A stretch of DNA of 64,000 nt, from assembly GCA_963839365.1 (NCBI GenBank), contig CAWIUT010000010.1:496001-560000 (forward strand), read 5' to 3'. Positions 1 to 8,705 of this stretch are shown in pieces. Position 1 is the stretch's first letter, and each line of letters opens with the position of its first letter. The DNA is from DASSKA01 sp963839365. Its GTDB lineage: Bacteria > Actinomycetota > Actinomycetes > Propionibacteriales > Nocardioidaceae. The position numbers and the translations under genes are program-made. Below the pieces are notes generated by a model that was not told the origin of the DNA, searched no databases, and was given only the letters and a program-made list of their open reading frames with translations.

Positions 1-208
1 GCGGGATCAGCAGCACCCCGATCGCCAGGTGCCAGCTGATCAGCCCGCGTACGTTCAGCAGGGTGACCAGCTCGGCCAGGAAGGCCACGAGCAGGCACAG
101 CCCGGTCCAGGCGGTCAGCCGGGCGTTGCCCGCCGGTCCGCCGCTGCCCGGGAGCACCGGGTCGTCGCGGTGCTCCTGTCCCAGTGCCGCGGCCGCGGTC
201 TCGGTCAA
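1..208 (-). CDS. Membrane protein, N-terminal part only (runs off the window)
   Basis: Reading the minus strand from a TTG codon at 206-208 gives an open frame to the window edge. It has a hydrophilic Ala/Gly-rich N-terminus of about 30 residues. A hydrophobic helix follows (roughly residues 33-50, rich in Leu, Val and Ala), and a second one begins after an Asn-Val-Arg-Gly-Leu-Ile-Ser-Trp-His turn. The pattern is that of a small polytopic membrane protein. The family cannot be named from this fragment. The start codon is a guess, because no strong ribosome binding site is seen. Confidence 0.5.
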   Translation of the reverse strand, partial: MTETAAAALGQEHRDDPVLPGSGGPAGNARLTAWTGLCLLVAFLAELVTLLNVRGLISWHLAIGVLLIP

Positions 209-333
209 GGTCCGTTCCCAGATATCTCGATTGCGCACGGAACCAGCAAACCATCTGATACCGCGAAACCGTCACCTCAGACGGCCCAGGACCGAATGAC
301 GTGACGGTTTCTCAGCGTCCTTTGGGAGATCCC

Positions 334-1878
334 TCAGCCGAGCGAGGCGATCACGTGCGGGGCGAGACCGGTGTGCTGCTTCATGTAGTCGCGGCGCTCG
401 TTCTTCAGCGCGGTCACCGCGGCGCCGTACTCCTCGCCTCGGCCGAGCCGCTCGTAGAGCTTGCGCGGCTGCAGCAGCTCCGGGTCGTCGAAGTCCGGCA
501 CCGAGCTGGCCACCAGGTAGCCGAAGTCCGGGTCCTCCTCCCAGCGGATGGTGCCCTCGGCGATCGCCTTCACGATCGCCGAGGTGTGCGGGATGGTCAC
601 CTTCTTCGAGCCCTCGACGTCCTCGCCGCCGCCGACCCGGCCGGTGCTGAGCACGTAGACCTCGAAGTCGTAGCCCATCGACTCGATCATCTCGCCGAGG
701 CGGTTGCCCTGCTGGTACTGCGGACCCATGAAGAAGGGGTTGGTGCCTGGCACCCGCAGGAACTTGCCGGCCTCGGCCTTGCCGCCGGCGGAGGTGCCCT
801 TGGTCTCACCGAGCATGTAGTAGGCGACCGCCTGGTCCACGCTCTTCATCTTGGCGACCGCAGGGATGATCGACTCGTTGCGGTTCAGGATCAGCAGGAA
901 GTCGGCCCTGCCGAGCTTGCGCGGGTCGTGGTGCGGGATCTCGGCCAGCGAGAAGGTGCCGCGTCCGTTGGCGGTGTAGGAGTCGTCGAAGAAGTCGACG
1001 TTGCCGTTCTCGTCGACGGCGACGTTCTCCAGCCAGCCGCTGGGCCTGGTCAGCGCGCCATGGATGGTGGGCTCGTCCTTCGGGTCGAGGCCGAAGGTCT
1101 TGGCGAAGCAGCCGTTCTCGGTCGCGAAGCAGTCCCCGCCCTTCGTCAATGCCACGATGTCGTCCTGCACCGGCAGCGACTCGTTCTGCCGGGTGAAGGT
1201 GGTGGTGGTCTTGCCGGTGCCGGACAGGCCCACGATGAGCGCGGTCTTGTCCCCGGTGGGGGTGGGGATCACCTTGGCGCCGGCGTGCATGGCCAGCGCG
1301 CCCTGCCGGTAGACCCACTCCATCCACATCCGCAGGCCGCCCATCTTCGACTCGCCGAAGTAGTCGATGTTGAAGACCCGGGTGACCTCGTTCTCCAGGT
1401 CGATGGTGACCAGTCGGTCGTCGGGGAAGCCCTCGGCCGGACAGGTGGGGGTGTAGATGACGGTCAGCGCCTCCGACTCGTCCCAGGCGTCGTCCTTGGG
1501 GTAGTACAGCTGCTGCTGCATGCCCGGGATGTTCGCCGCGGCCGTCTCGATGTAGAGGCGGGCCGGCCGCCGCAGCGGGGAGTTCTCCGGGCCGATGTAC
1601 CCCTCGACCAGGATCATGTCCTTGTCGGCGATCCACTCCTCCTGGCGCCGGGCAATCTCGGCGTAGTCCTCCGGAGTCATGGTCGGCTTGGAGTACTTCG
1701 ACGGATCGTCGGTGACGATGAAGGTCGAACCCGCGGAACGGGAGGTGACCCGGGCCTTGACGTGCCAGTTGCCGAACGCGGTCTTCTGCGCGTTCGGCAT
1801 CTTCGCCACCAGCTCCTTGAGCTGGTCCTGGGTGGGGTTCGTCGTCACGGACTTGGCTTGCGGGAGTGCGATCGCCAC
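334..1878 (-). CDS. pckA: Phosphoenolpyruvate carboxykinase, ATP-dependent
   Basis: This enzyme converts oxaloacetate plus ATP to phosphoenolpyruvate, CO2 and ADP, the first committed step of gluconeogenesis in the cytoplasm. The 514-residue protein has the kinase P-loop GLSGTGKTTT at residues 217-226 and the length usual for the ATP-type family. The GTG start at 1876-1878 is preceded by an AGGAGA Shine-Dalgarno at good spacing. Many actinobacteria, including Mycobacterium, carry the unrelated GTP-type enzyme, so the ATP form is a useful lineage hint. It is transcribed alone, and the gene upstream of it on the other side diverges. Confidence 0.96.
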   Translation of the reverse strand: MAIALPQAKSVTTNPTQDQLKELVAKMPNAQKTAFGNWHVKARVTSRSAGSTFIVTDDPSKYSKPTMTPEDYAEIARRQEEWIADKDMILVEGYIGPENSPLRRPARLYIETAAANIPGMQQQLYYPKDDAWDESEALTVIYTPTCPAEGFPDDRLVTIDLENEVTRVFNIDYFGESKMGGLRMWMEWVYRQGALAMHAGAKVIPTPTGDKTALIVGLSGTGKTTTTFTRQNESLPVQDDIVALTKGGDCFATENGCFAKTFGLDPKDEPTIHGALTRPSGWLENVAVDENGNVDFFDDSYTANGRGTFSLAEIPHHDPRKLGRADFLLILNRNESIIPAVAKMKSVDQAVAYYMLGETKGTSAGGKAEAGKFLRVPGTNPFFMGPQYQQGNRLGEMIESMGYDFEVYVLSTGRVGGGEDVEGSKKVTIPHTSAIVKAIAEGTIRWEEDPDFGYLVASSVPDFDDPELLQPRKLYERLGRGEEYGAAVTALKNERRDYMKQHTGLAPHVIASLG

Positions 1879-2073
1879 CTGTCTCTCCTTCGTCTGACCT
1901 CAGTGGTCCTCGAAGGTTAACCCCGAGCGCCGGGCTGCGGGGCAGGGGTGGTGACGAACCAGGATATAACGGTCAGACGCCACGGTGGGCGAAACGCGGA
2001 ACATCGGGCTCGTCCCCAGCGTTGCCTCAGGCGAGACCCGTAGACTGGCGGTCCGATCGACGAGGAGACCACC

Positions 2074-2907
2074 GTGCAGAGCAACAACCCCGTGTTCACG
2101 CGCTCGTCCGGCTTCAACGGCCGGGGGAACGCCTACGGCGACCGGACCTACCCGGGCAACGGAATCAGCTACCCGGCGTACGGCAGCTCGGCGAGCGGCT
2201 CGAGAGCCGGCTCGTACGGCGCGCCGACTGCCCCGTCGTACGTCGACGAGGGGCCGATGACCATCGACTCGGTGGTCCAGAAGACCGGCATCACCCTCGG
2301 CCTGCTCGTGCTGGCCGCCGCTGCGACCTGGGTGCTGCTGCCGCAGGGCCTGTACCCGCTCGCGATGGGCGCCGCCCTGGTGGGCATGGGCCTGGGCTTC
2401 GCCGTCTCGTTCAAGCGCGTGGTCAGCCCCGCGCTGGTGGTGGCCTACGCGCTGATCGAGGGCGTGTTCCTCGGCGCGGTCAGCCGGGTGTTCGAGCAGG
2501 CCTTCCCCGGGGTGGTCGCCAACGCGGTGCTCGGCACCGTCGTCGCCTTCGCGGGCACCCTGGCGGCGTACAAGTTCTTCAACATCCGGGTCAGCGACAA
2601 GTTCCGCAAGGTCGTGGTGATCGCGAGCTTCGGCTTCGTCGGGCTGGTGCTGCTCGACTTCGTGCTCGGTCTGTTCGGGATGCCGTTCGGCTGGAACGAG
2701 TTCGGTGCGATCGGGTTCATCGCGAGCCTGGTGGGACTGGTGCTCGGCGTGCTGATGCTGGTGCTCGACTTCAACTACGTCGAGCGGGGTGTCGCCGCCC
2801 GGCTTCCGGAGCGTGAGTCCTGGCGGGCGGCCTTCGGGCTGACGGTGACCATCGTCTGGCTCTACATCGAGCTGCTGCGCATCCTGTCGATGCTGCGCGG
2901 CAACTGA
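2074..2907 (+). CDS. Bax inhibitor-1 / YccA family membrane protein
   Basis: The 277-residue protein has a polar, Gly/Tyr/Ser-rich N-terminus of about 65 residues followed by seven hydrophobic segments, the layout of actinobacterial Bax inhibitor-1 (BI-1/YccA) proteins. Related proteins are Ca2+-leak channels or membrane stress modulators; the role here is not known. The start is a GTG at 2074 with a GAGGAGA ribosome site just upstream. A TAGACT box at 2041-2046 is a plausible -10 element giving a leader of about 20 nt. A strong hairpin follows the stop codon, so the gene is probably monocistronic. Confidence 0.88.
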   Translation: MQSNNPVFTRSSGFNGRGNAYGDRTYPGNGISYPAYGSSASGSRAGSYGAPTAPSYVDEGPMTIDSVVQKTGITLGLLVLAAAATWVLLPQGLYPLAMGAALVGMGLGFAVSFKRVVSPALVVAYALIEGVFLGAVSRVFEQAFPGVVANAVLGTVVAFAGTLAAYKFFNIRVSDKFRKVVVIASFGFVGLVLLDFVLGLFGMPFGWNEFGAIGFIASLVGLVLGVLMLVLDFNYVERGVAARLPERESWRAAFGLTVTIVWLYIELLRILSMLRGN

Positions 2908-2912
2908 GCGTG

Positions 2913-2941
2913 CGGTCGGTCACCGAGCCGGTGACCGGCCG
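2913..2941 (+). terminator. Hairpin terminator after the BI-1 gene
   Basis: A 12-bp stem (2913-2924 paired with 2930-2941, one G-U wobble) encloses a 5-nt loop six bases after the stop codon. There is no T-tract, which is common for actinobacterial terminators. Confidence 0.6.
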
Positions 2942-2990
2942 ACCCGTCCGACCCGGCTTTGCCGGCGCCGTGGCTGGGTAGACGCTGGGG

Positions 2991-4370
2991 GTGGACTCGA
3001 GCACGGGGCCGGCCGTTGTCCGGCTGCTGAACACCCTGCGTGATGCGGTGCGTGCCCAGTTGTGGCCGATCCCGTCGCTGGCGGTCGTGGTCGCGGTGGT
3101 CGCGGGTTTCCTCCTGCCGGCGGCGGACGCGCACGTGGACTCTTCGCTGCCTGCCTGGCTGGGCACGATGCTGTTCGGCGGAGACGCGAACGCGGCCCGC
3201 ACGGTGCTGGCCTCGATCGCCACCTCGCTCATCTCCGTCACCTCGTTGACGTTCTCGTTGACCGTGGTGACCCTCCAGCTGGCCAGCAGCCAGTTCTCTC
3301 CGCGGCTGCTGCGCACGTTCGCCTCCGACGAGTTCGTGCAGGTCACGTTGGGGCTGTTCCTGGCCACGTTCGCGTACTCGCTGACCGCGCTGCGCGAGGT
3401 GCACAGCGGCAGCGGCGCCGGCCCGTCGGCTGTCCCACGGATCGCCGTGACGGTGGCCTTCGTGCTCGCCCTGCTCAGCGTGCTGGGGCTGGTGCTGTTC
3501 CTGGCGCACCTGGTGCAGAAGATCCGTGTGGAGACGATGCTGCGCAACGTCCACCAGGAGGCGAACGCGACGATCGGCTCGGTGCTCGTCCGCGAGGAGG
3601 ACGCCGAGAGCCCCCGGGAGCCGCAGCGGCCGAAGGACGCGCTGCCGGTGCTCGCCCCCGGCTCCGGGTTCGTCAACGACATCGATGAGGAGCGGCTGCT
3701 GGCCGTGGCCAAGGACACCGGGGTGCTGGTCGAGCTGGAGGCCGGTCCCGGCAACCTGGTCGTGGAGCGCACACCGATCGGGCACCTGTGGGCGCTCGAG
3801 GCCGGTGCCCGGCCCGAGGAGGCCCGGGAGCGGATCGGGCGCCACGTGCGGATCGGCTTCGAGCGCACCCCGACGGCGGACGTGAGTCACGGCCTGCGAC
3901 AGCTCACCGACGTGGCGAACAAGGCGCTCTCCCCGGGGGTCAACGACCCCACGACCGCGATCCACGCGCTCGGCCACATCTCCGCCCTGCTGTGCCAGCT
4001 CGGCGAGCGCCGGCTCGGCCCGGTCGTGCTCACGGACGAGGACGGGTGCTCGCGAGTGCTGCTGCACCGGCCCGGGTTCGGCAAGCTGGTCGGGCTGGCG
4101 CTGGACCAGCCGCGACGCTACGGCGGCTCCGACGCCCAGGTCGTCGAGCGGATCCTGCAAGTGCTCGATGACCTGGCCTGGCGGGTGCCGCCGGACCTGT
4201 TCCCGGTGCTGGAGTCGCAGCTGGAACGCACCCGGACGGCGATCAGGAAGGAGGACTTCGACGACCACGAGCGACGGGCGCTGGAAGGGGTGGCCGACCG
4301 GGTGGAGCGGCGGCTGAAGAGCCGCGCCGGGGAGGCAACGGTGTCGGCCACGGGCCGCTCACCGGCTTGA
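2991..4370 (+). CDS. DUF2254 integral membrane protein
   Basis: This is a 459-residue predicted membrane protein of the DUF2254 family. Hydrophobic segments lie near residues 20-45, 65-95, 115-135 and 145-170, and a soluble C-terminal part of about 280 residues follows. The stretch with Leu-Gln-Leu-Ala-Ser-Ser-Gln-Phe-Ser-Pro-Arg is typical of the family. Its function is unknown. The GTG start at 2991 has no ribosome site. A GGGTAG sequence (2976-2981) with CTTT 15 nt before it lies immediately upstream and suggests a very short or absent leader. The 3' end overlaps the convergent SGNH hydrolase gene by 12 bp. Confidence 0.85.
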   Translation: MDSSTGPAVVRLLNTLRDAVRAQLWPIPSLAVVVAVVAGFLLPAADAHVDSSLPAWLGTMLFGGDANAARTVLASIATSLISVTSLTFSLTVVTLQLASSQFSPRLLRTFASDEFVQVTLGLFLATFAYSLTALREVHSGSGAGPSAVPRIAVTVAFVLALLSVLGLVLFLAHLVQKIRVETMLRNVHQEANATIGSVLVREEDAESPREPQRPKDALPVLAPGSGFVNDIDEERLLAVAKDTGVLVELEAGPGNLVVERTPIGHLWALEAGARPEEARERIGRHVRIGFERTPTADVSHGLRQLTDVANKALSPGVNDPTTAIHALGHISALLCQLGERRLGPVVLTDEDGCSRVLLHRPGFGKLVGLALDQPRRYGGSDAQVVERILQVLDDLAWRVPPDLFPVLESQLERTRTAIRKEDFDDHERRALEGVADRVERRLKSRAGEATVSATGRSPA

Positions 4371-5414
4371 CCCGGCGTCTTCGGCCGGCGGCGGTGCGGT
4401 CTCGTCGGCAGCGGTCTCGTCGGCGGCCGGCTCCTCGGTGGCCGTCCCGGGCCGGCGCCGGCGCCGGCGCAGCAGCGCCCACCGGCCGCGCTCGCCGCGC
4501 TCGGCGCCGCCGACGCGGGCGCCGTCCACCTCGGTGCCCGGTCGGGCCGCGGCCTCGACGGCTGCGAAGGTCACCGGCAGCACGGCCTCTCCGCGGAACG
4601 TCTCCGGACGGACGTCCTCGGCGGTGATGATGCCCAGTGCCCCGAGCACCGACGGCAGCAGCACCGAGGCGAGGTGGGAGTAGCCGGCCACGGAGGGGTG
4701 GAACCGGTCGGGCCCGAACAGCAGTGCCGGCGCGGCGGCGAACTCCGGGCCCAGGACCGAGGCCAGCGAGACGCTCCGGCCGCCCGCCTCCACCACGGCG
4801 ATGGTCTGCGCCGCCGCCAACCGGCGTGAGTAGGCACGGGCGACCTGACGCAGCGGCGGCGCGATCGGCTCGACGGTGCCCAGGTCCGGGCAGGTGCCCA
4901 CCACCACCTCGGTGTGACAGTCGCGCAGCCGGCGCACCGCGCGGTCCAGCAGGCGCACCGACTCGGAGGGGCGCACCGTGTGGGTCACGTCGTTCGCGCC
5001 GATCAGGATGACGGCCACGTCCGGGCCCATCGGCAGCACCTGGTCGATCTGCTTCTGGAGGTCGCGGCTCTGCGCGCCCACGAACGCCACGGACTTCAGG
5101 TAGACGCGGGCGTCCGCGGCCTCGGCGACCCCGGAGGCCAGCTGGGCGCCGGGTGTCTCGAGCACCGTCTCCACGCCGTACCCGGCCGCTGAGGAGTCCC
5201 CGATCAGCGCGATCCTGATCGGGGAACCGGTGCGGCCGCGGCCGTACCAGCCGGTGGCGTCCGGCGGGACGCCGTCGGCGTTGCCGATGCTCCGACGGGC
5301 CAAGATCGCCTCGGTGCGCAGCACACCGTAGAAGGAGGCGCCGAGCACGGAGAGGCCACCGCCACCGAACGCAGCGGCGGCGGCGAGCTTGCGGGCAGCG
5401 GCGACCTTCCCCAC
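4359..5414 (-). CDS. SGNH/GDSL-type esterase or lipase
   Basis: This is a 351-residue hydrolase with SGNH blocks: GDSS at 72-75 (nucleophile Ser74), a Gly at about 113, GAND at 139-142, and Asp236/His239 in a DRFHP motif. A hydrophobic N-terminal segment (residues 10-35) may be a signal anchor. The C-terminal 60 residues are Arg-rich and then Ala/Thr/Glu-rich, with no clear domain. A GDSL-type esterase next to cbs is also found in mycobacteria. The GTG start at 5412-5414 is backed by a TAGTGT box only 6 nt upstream. The substrate is unknown. Confidence 0.88.
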   Translation of the reverse strand: MGKVAAARKLAAAAAFGGGGLSVLGASFYGVLRTEAILARRSIGNADGVPPDATGWYGRGRTGSPIRIALIGDSSAAGYGVETVLETPGAQLASGVAEAADARVYLKSVAFVGAQSRDLQKQIDQVLPMGPDVAVILIGANDVTHTVRPSESVRLLDRAVRRLRDCHTEVVVGTCPDLGTVEPIAPPLRQVARAYSRRLAAAQTIAVVEAGGRSVSLASVLGPEFAAAPALLFGPDRFHPSVAGYSHLASVLLPSVLGALGIITAEDVRPETFRGEAVLPVTFAAVEAAARPGTEVDGARVGGAERGERGRWALLRRRRRRPGTATEEPAADETAADETAPPPAEDAGSSR

Positions 5415-5420
5415 GGCCCA

Positions 5421-5444
5421 ACACTAGCGAGAGACCCCTACACT
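5421..5444. promoter_or_regulatory. Back-to-back leaderless promoters for the SGNH gene and cbs
   Basis: Only 36 bp separate the two divergent GTG starts. On the minus strand TAGTGT (5421-5426) ends 6 nt before the SGNH start. On the plus strand TACACT (5439-5444) ends 6 nt before the cbs start. TANNNT followed by 6-7 nt and a start codon is the arrangement expected of leaderless actinobacterial transcripts. Neither gene has a Shine-Dalgarno. Confidence 0.6.
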
Positions 5445-5450
5445 CCCTGT

Positions 5451-6830
5451 GTGCAATACGTGAACTCGCTCCTCGAGCTCGTCGGCAACACCCCGCTTCT
5501 GCGGTTGTCGAAGGTGGTCGGGCAGGCGACACCGTTGGTCCTGGCCAAGGTCGAGTACCTCAACCCCGGGGGCTCGGTGAAGGACCGCATCGCGCTGCGG
5601 ATGGTGGAGGCGGCCGAGCGGGACGGTTCGCTGCAGCCGGGCGGCACCATCGTCGAGCCGACCTCGGGCAACACCGGTGTCGGGCTGGCGATGGTCGCGC
5701 AGGCCAAGGGCTACCGGTGCGTGTTTGTGTGCCCGGACAAGGTGAGCGAGGACAAGCAGAACGTGCTCAAGGCGTACGGCGCCGAGGTGGTCGTCTGCCC
5801 CACGGCGGTCGCCCCCGAGCACCCGGACTCCTACTACAACGTCTCCGACCGGCTGGTGCGCGAGATCGAGGGCGCCTGGAAGCCGGACCAGTACTCCAAC
5901 CCCAACAACGCGCTCTCGCACTACGAGTCGACCGGACCGGAGATCTGGAAGCAGACCGACGGCAAGGTCACGCACTTCGTGGCCGGGATCGGCACCGGCG
6001 GCACCATCAGCGGCGTCGGCCGGTACCTGAAGGAGCAGAACCCCACGGTCCAGGTCGTCGGGGCGGACCCGGTCGGGTCGGTGTACTCCGGGGGCAACGG
6101 GCGGCCCTACCTAGTCGAGGGGGTGGGGGAGGACTTCTGGCCGGCGACGTACGACAAGGGCATCGCGGACCGCGTCCTCGAGGTCTCCGACGGCGACTCC
6201 TTCGCGATGACGCGGCGCCTGGCCCGGGAGGAGTCGCTGCTCGTCGGCGGCTCGTCGGGGATGGCCGCCGCCGCGGCGGTCCGGCTGGCGCACGAGCTGT
6301 CCGACCGGCCGGACGCTGAGGACCAGGTGATCGTGGTGCTGCTGCCCGACTCCGGCCGCGGCTACCTGACCAAGATCTTCAACGACGACTGGCTGAGCCA
6401 GTACGGCTTCGGGACGAGCGCCCAGGACCAGACCGTCGGCGAGGTGCTGCACGGCAAGCAGGGCGTGATCCCGGCGCTGGTGCACACCCACCCCAACGAG
6501 ACGATCGCCGATGCGGTGCACATCCTGCAGGAGTACGGCGTCTCCCAGATGCCCGTGGTGCGTGCGGAGCCACCGGTGATGGCGGCTGAGGTGGCCGGGT
6601 CGGTCTCCGAGCGGGACCTGCTCGAGGCGCTGTTCGCGGGCACCGCGGCGCTGACCAACCCGGTCGAGCAGCACATGAGCGGCCCGCTGCCCACCATCGG
6701 CTCCGGAGAGTCGGTCTCCGACGCGGTGGCCGCCCTCGAGGCCGCCGACGCCCTGCTGGTGCAGGAGGACGGCAAGCCGGTCGGCGTGGTCACCCGGCAG
6801 GACCTGCTGTCCTACATCGCCGGCCGCTGA
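5451..6830 (+). CDS. cbs: Cystathionine beta-synthase with C-terminal CBS pair
   Basis: This PLP enzyme condenses serine (or O-acetylserine) with homocysteine to give cystathionine. It acts in reverse transsulfuration together with the metB product 20 kb downstream. The 459-residue protein has the fold-type II lysine at Lys44 in GGSVKDR, the substrate loop TSGNTG, and the phosphate-binding GTGGT loop. A tandem CBS-domain module at about residues 330-455 is usually an adenosyl-ligand sensor. It matches the size of the mycobacterial enzyme. The GTG start sits 6 nt after a TACACT box and lacks a ribosome site, so a leaderless message is likely. Confidence 0.94.
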   Translation: MQYVNSLLELVGNTPLLRLSKVVGQATPLVLAKVEYLNPGGSVKDRIALRMVEAAERDGSLQPGGTIVEPTSGNTGVGLAMVAQAKGYRCVFVCPDKVSEDKQNVLKAYGAEVVVCPTAVAPEHPDSYYNVSDRLVREIEGAWKPDQYSNPNNALSHYESTGPEIWKQTDGKVTHFVAGIGTGGTISGVGRYLKEQNPTVQVVGADPVGSVYSGGNGRPYLVEGVGEDFWPATYDKGIADRVLEVSDGDSFAMTRRLAREESLLVGGSSGMAAAAAVRLAHELSDRPDAEDQVIVVLLPDSGRGYLTKIFNDDWLSQYGFGTSAQDQTVGEVLHGKQGVIPALVHTHPNETIADAVHILQEYGVSQMPVVRAEPPVMAAEVAGSVSERDLLEALFAGTAALTNPVEQHMSGPLPTIGSGESVSDAVAALEAADALLVQEDGKPVGVVTRQDLLSYIAGR

Positions 6831-6876
6831 GCCGCGGGCTCGGGCCAGGGGCAGCTCCCCCGCGGAGGAGACGACG

Positions 6877-6906
6877 CGAGGGGCCGACCCGCCGGTCGGC
6901 CCCTCG
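6877..6906. terminator. Bidirectional hairpin between cbs and the ABC operon
   Basis: A perfect 13-bp GC-rich stem (6877-6889 with 6894-6906) and a 4-nt loop lie between the convergent stops at 6830 and 6924. It is well placed to end transcription from both sides. Confidence 0.75.
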
Positions 6907-6923
6907 TCGCCAGGTGGTGCAGC

Positions 6924-7853
6924 TCAGCTCAGGAAGCCGTTGTCCTGCAGCCAGGTCTTCGCGACGTCCTCGGGCTGCTTGCCCTGCACGTCCACCTCGG
7001 AGTTGAGCTTGGTGACGGTGCTGTTCGTGAGCTTGGCGGTGATCGGCGCCATGACGTCCTTGATCTTCGGGTACTTGTCCAGCGTCTGCTTCTTCAGCGT
7101 CAGCGCCCCGTTGTAGGGGACGAAGAAGTGCTGGTCGTCGTTGAGCGTCTGCAGGTTCTGGGAGATGATCCGCCCGTCGGTGGAGAACACCTCGCCGAAC
7201 GCGCACTTCTTGCCGATCTCGGCGTAGATCAGGCTCAGGTCCAAGGTGACGACCTTGGTGAACTTGAAGTTGTAGGCCTTCTCCAGTCCGGGCAGTCCGT
7301 CGTCCCGGTTGATGAACTCGCTGGCGGCGCAGACGGCACCGTTGCTGGGGTGGGACTTGATGTAGCTCACCGCGTCGCTCATCGTGCTCAGGTTGTTCTG
7401 CTGGGCGAAGGGCTTCTTCACCGCGATCGCGTAGGTGTCCTGGAAGGGAGCCGGCTTCAGCCAGACGATGCCGTTCTTCTTCAGGTCCTCGGACTTAACC
7501 TGCTGGTAGAGGTTCGAGGGAACGTTGCTGGTGGTGTGCTTGAGGTAGTCCACCCAGCCGGTGCCGGTGTAGTCCCAGTACATGTCGATGTTCCCCGAGG
7601 TGAGGGCGGCACGGACCGTGGAGCTCCCCGAGATCCCGGTCTTGTCGCTCACCGAGGCGCCGGCGTTCTGCAGGGCCAGCTCGGTGATCTTGCCGAGGAT
7701 GATCGACTCGGTGAACTCCTTGGAGCCGACGGTCAGGTTCGCGCCCTTGAGCGGTCCGTTGCCGGAGCCTCCCGCGGAGCCTCCCGAGCCACCGCAGCCG
7801 GCCAGCAGCAGGGCCAGGCCGGCGCCCAGCAGCACCAGGATCTTGCTTCTCAT
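6924..7853 (-). CDS. Osmoprotectant (glycine betaine/choline) ABC transporter, binding lipoprotein
   Basis: This is a 309-residue OpuC/ProX/OsmF-type substrate-binding protein. The start at 7853 gives a classical lipoprotein signal with a Leu-Leu-Ala-Gly-Cys lipobox near residues 17-21. The mature part begins with a Gly/Ser linker and then VGSKEFTES, a hallmark of this quaternary-amine-binding family. A MYWDYTGTGW segment is also typical. Extending the frame upstream would add 73 non-homologous residues, so ATG 7853 was chosen. It is the last gene of the four-gene operon. The exact ligand (betaine, choline, carnitine or related) cannot be read from sequence. Confidence 0.92.
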   Translation of the reverse strand: MRSKILVLLGAGLALLLAGCGGSGGSAGGSGNGPLKGANLTVGSKEFTESIILGKITELALQNAGASVSDKTGISGSSTVRAALTSGNIDMYWDYTGTGWVDYLKHTTSNVPSNLYQQVKSEDLKKNGIVWLKPAPFQDTYAIAVKKPFAQQNNLSTMSDAVSYIKSHPSNGAVCAASEFINRDDGLPGLEKAYNFKFTKVVTLDLSLIYAEIGKKCAFGEVFSTDGRIISQNLQTLNDDQHFFVPYNGALTLKKQTLDKYPKIKDVMAPITAKLTNSTVTKLNSEVDVQGKQPEDVAKTWLQDNGFLS

Positions 7854-7923
7854 CGTCTTCACGGTTCCTCGTTTCGTGTCGTATGGCGCTCCGGAAGCGG
7901 GTCGGTTGTGTCTCCCATCCATG

Positions 7924-8703
7924 TCACAGCCCCTTGGGGCGTAGCAAGTCCTCGGCCACGCCGGCGAGGTAGTCGACGAGCAGGGCCAGTACGGCGGTGA
8001 GCACGGCTCCGGTGACGAGCACCAGGGTGCGGTTGTTGGACATGCCGGCCACGATGATGTCTCCGAGGCCACCGGCGTTGATGTAGGTCGCCAGGGTTGC
8101 CGTGCCGACGTTGATCACCAGCGCGGTGCGCACGCCGGCCAGGATGATCGGCACGGCCAGCGGCAGCTCGAGGCGGGTCAGCACGCCGAGCTTCGACATG
8201 CCCATCCCGAGGCCCGCCTCGAGTACCGACTCGTCCACCTGTTCCAGGCCGACCATGGTGTTGAGCAGCACCGGGATGACCGTGTAGATGACCAGTCCGA
8301 CGACGGCGGCCTCGAACCCGATAAACAGCCACAGCACCGCGAGCAGCGCCAGGACCCCGATGGTCGGAACAGCCTGGCCGAGGTTGAACACGGCGAGCAG
8401 GCCGGTCCGGAACCGGCGGGTGAACGGCCGGGTCAACACGATGCCGAGCGGCACGGCGATCAGGATGACCAGCACGGTCGATGCGAGCGTCAGCTCGACG
8501 TGCCGCCACGTCGCGGTCGCCAGCGTGTGGGCGTTCAACGAGCGGGCCTCGATGCTGTCCAGGCTCTGGCTGTGGATGTAGAGGAACAGGCCGACGAGCA
8601 CCACCGCGAGCAGCCCCGGCTCGGTGAGGTAGCCGGAGAGCGGACGTCGGCGACGGAGTCCCTCGTCGGCCACCGCCCCGGGTTCGGCGGACATGGTCGC
8701 CAT
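7924..8703 (-). CDS. Osmoprotectant ABC transporter permease
   Basis: This is a 259-residue inner-membrane permease of the OpuCB/ProW type with about six hydrophobic segments. The EAA-like cytoplasmic loop reads EAGLGMGMSKLGVLTRLELPLA at about residues 161-182. It lies directly downstream of the ATPase gene; the ATPase stop is 3 bp before this start. An alternative ATG three codons in (8694) is equally possible. Together with the gene at 9920-10564 it would form a heterodimeric channel. Confidence 0.92.
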   Translation of the reverse strand: MATMSAEPGAVADEGLRRRRPLSGYLTEPGLLAVVLVGLFLYIHSQSLDSIEARSLNAHTLATATWRHVELTLASTVLVILIAVPLGIVLTRPFTRRFRTGLLAVFNLGQAVPTIGVLALLAVLWLFIGFEAAVVGLVIYTVIPVLLNTMVGLEQVDESVLEAGLGMGMSKLGVLTRLELPLAVPIILAGVRTALVINVGTATLATYINAGGLGDIIVAGMSNNRTLVLVTGAVLTAVLALLVDYLAGVAEDLLRPKGL

Positions 8704-8705
8704 GC

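Noticed and set aside
301..1920. 539-residue open frame antisense to pckA
   Set aside because: High-GC third-position shadow of a clear enzyme gene; Val/Leu/Arg/His-rich content without any domain.
2862..4268. 468-residue antisense frame to the DUF2254 gene
   Set aside because: Gln/Arg/His-rich low-complexity shadow.
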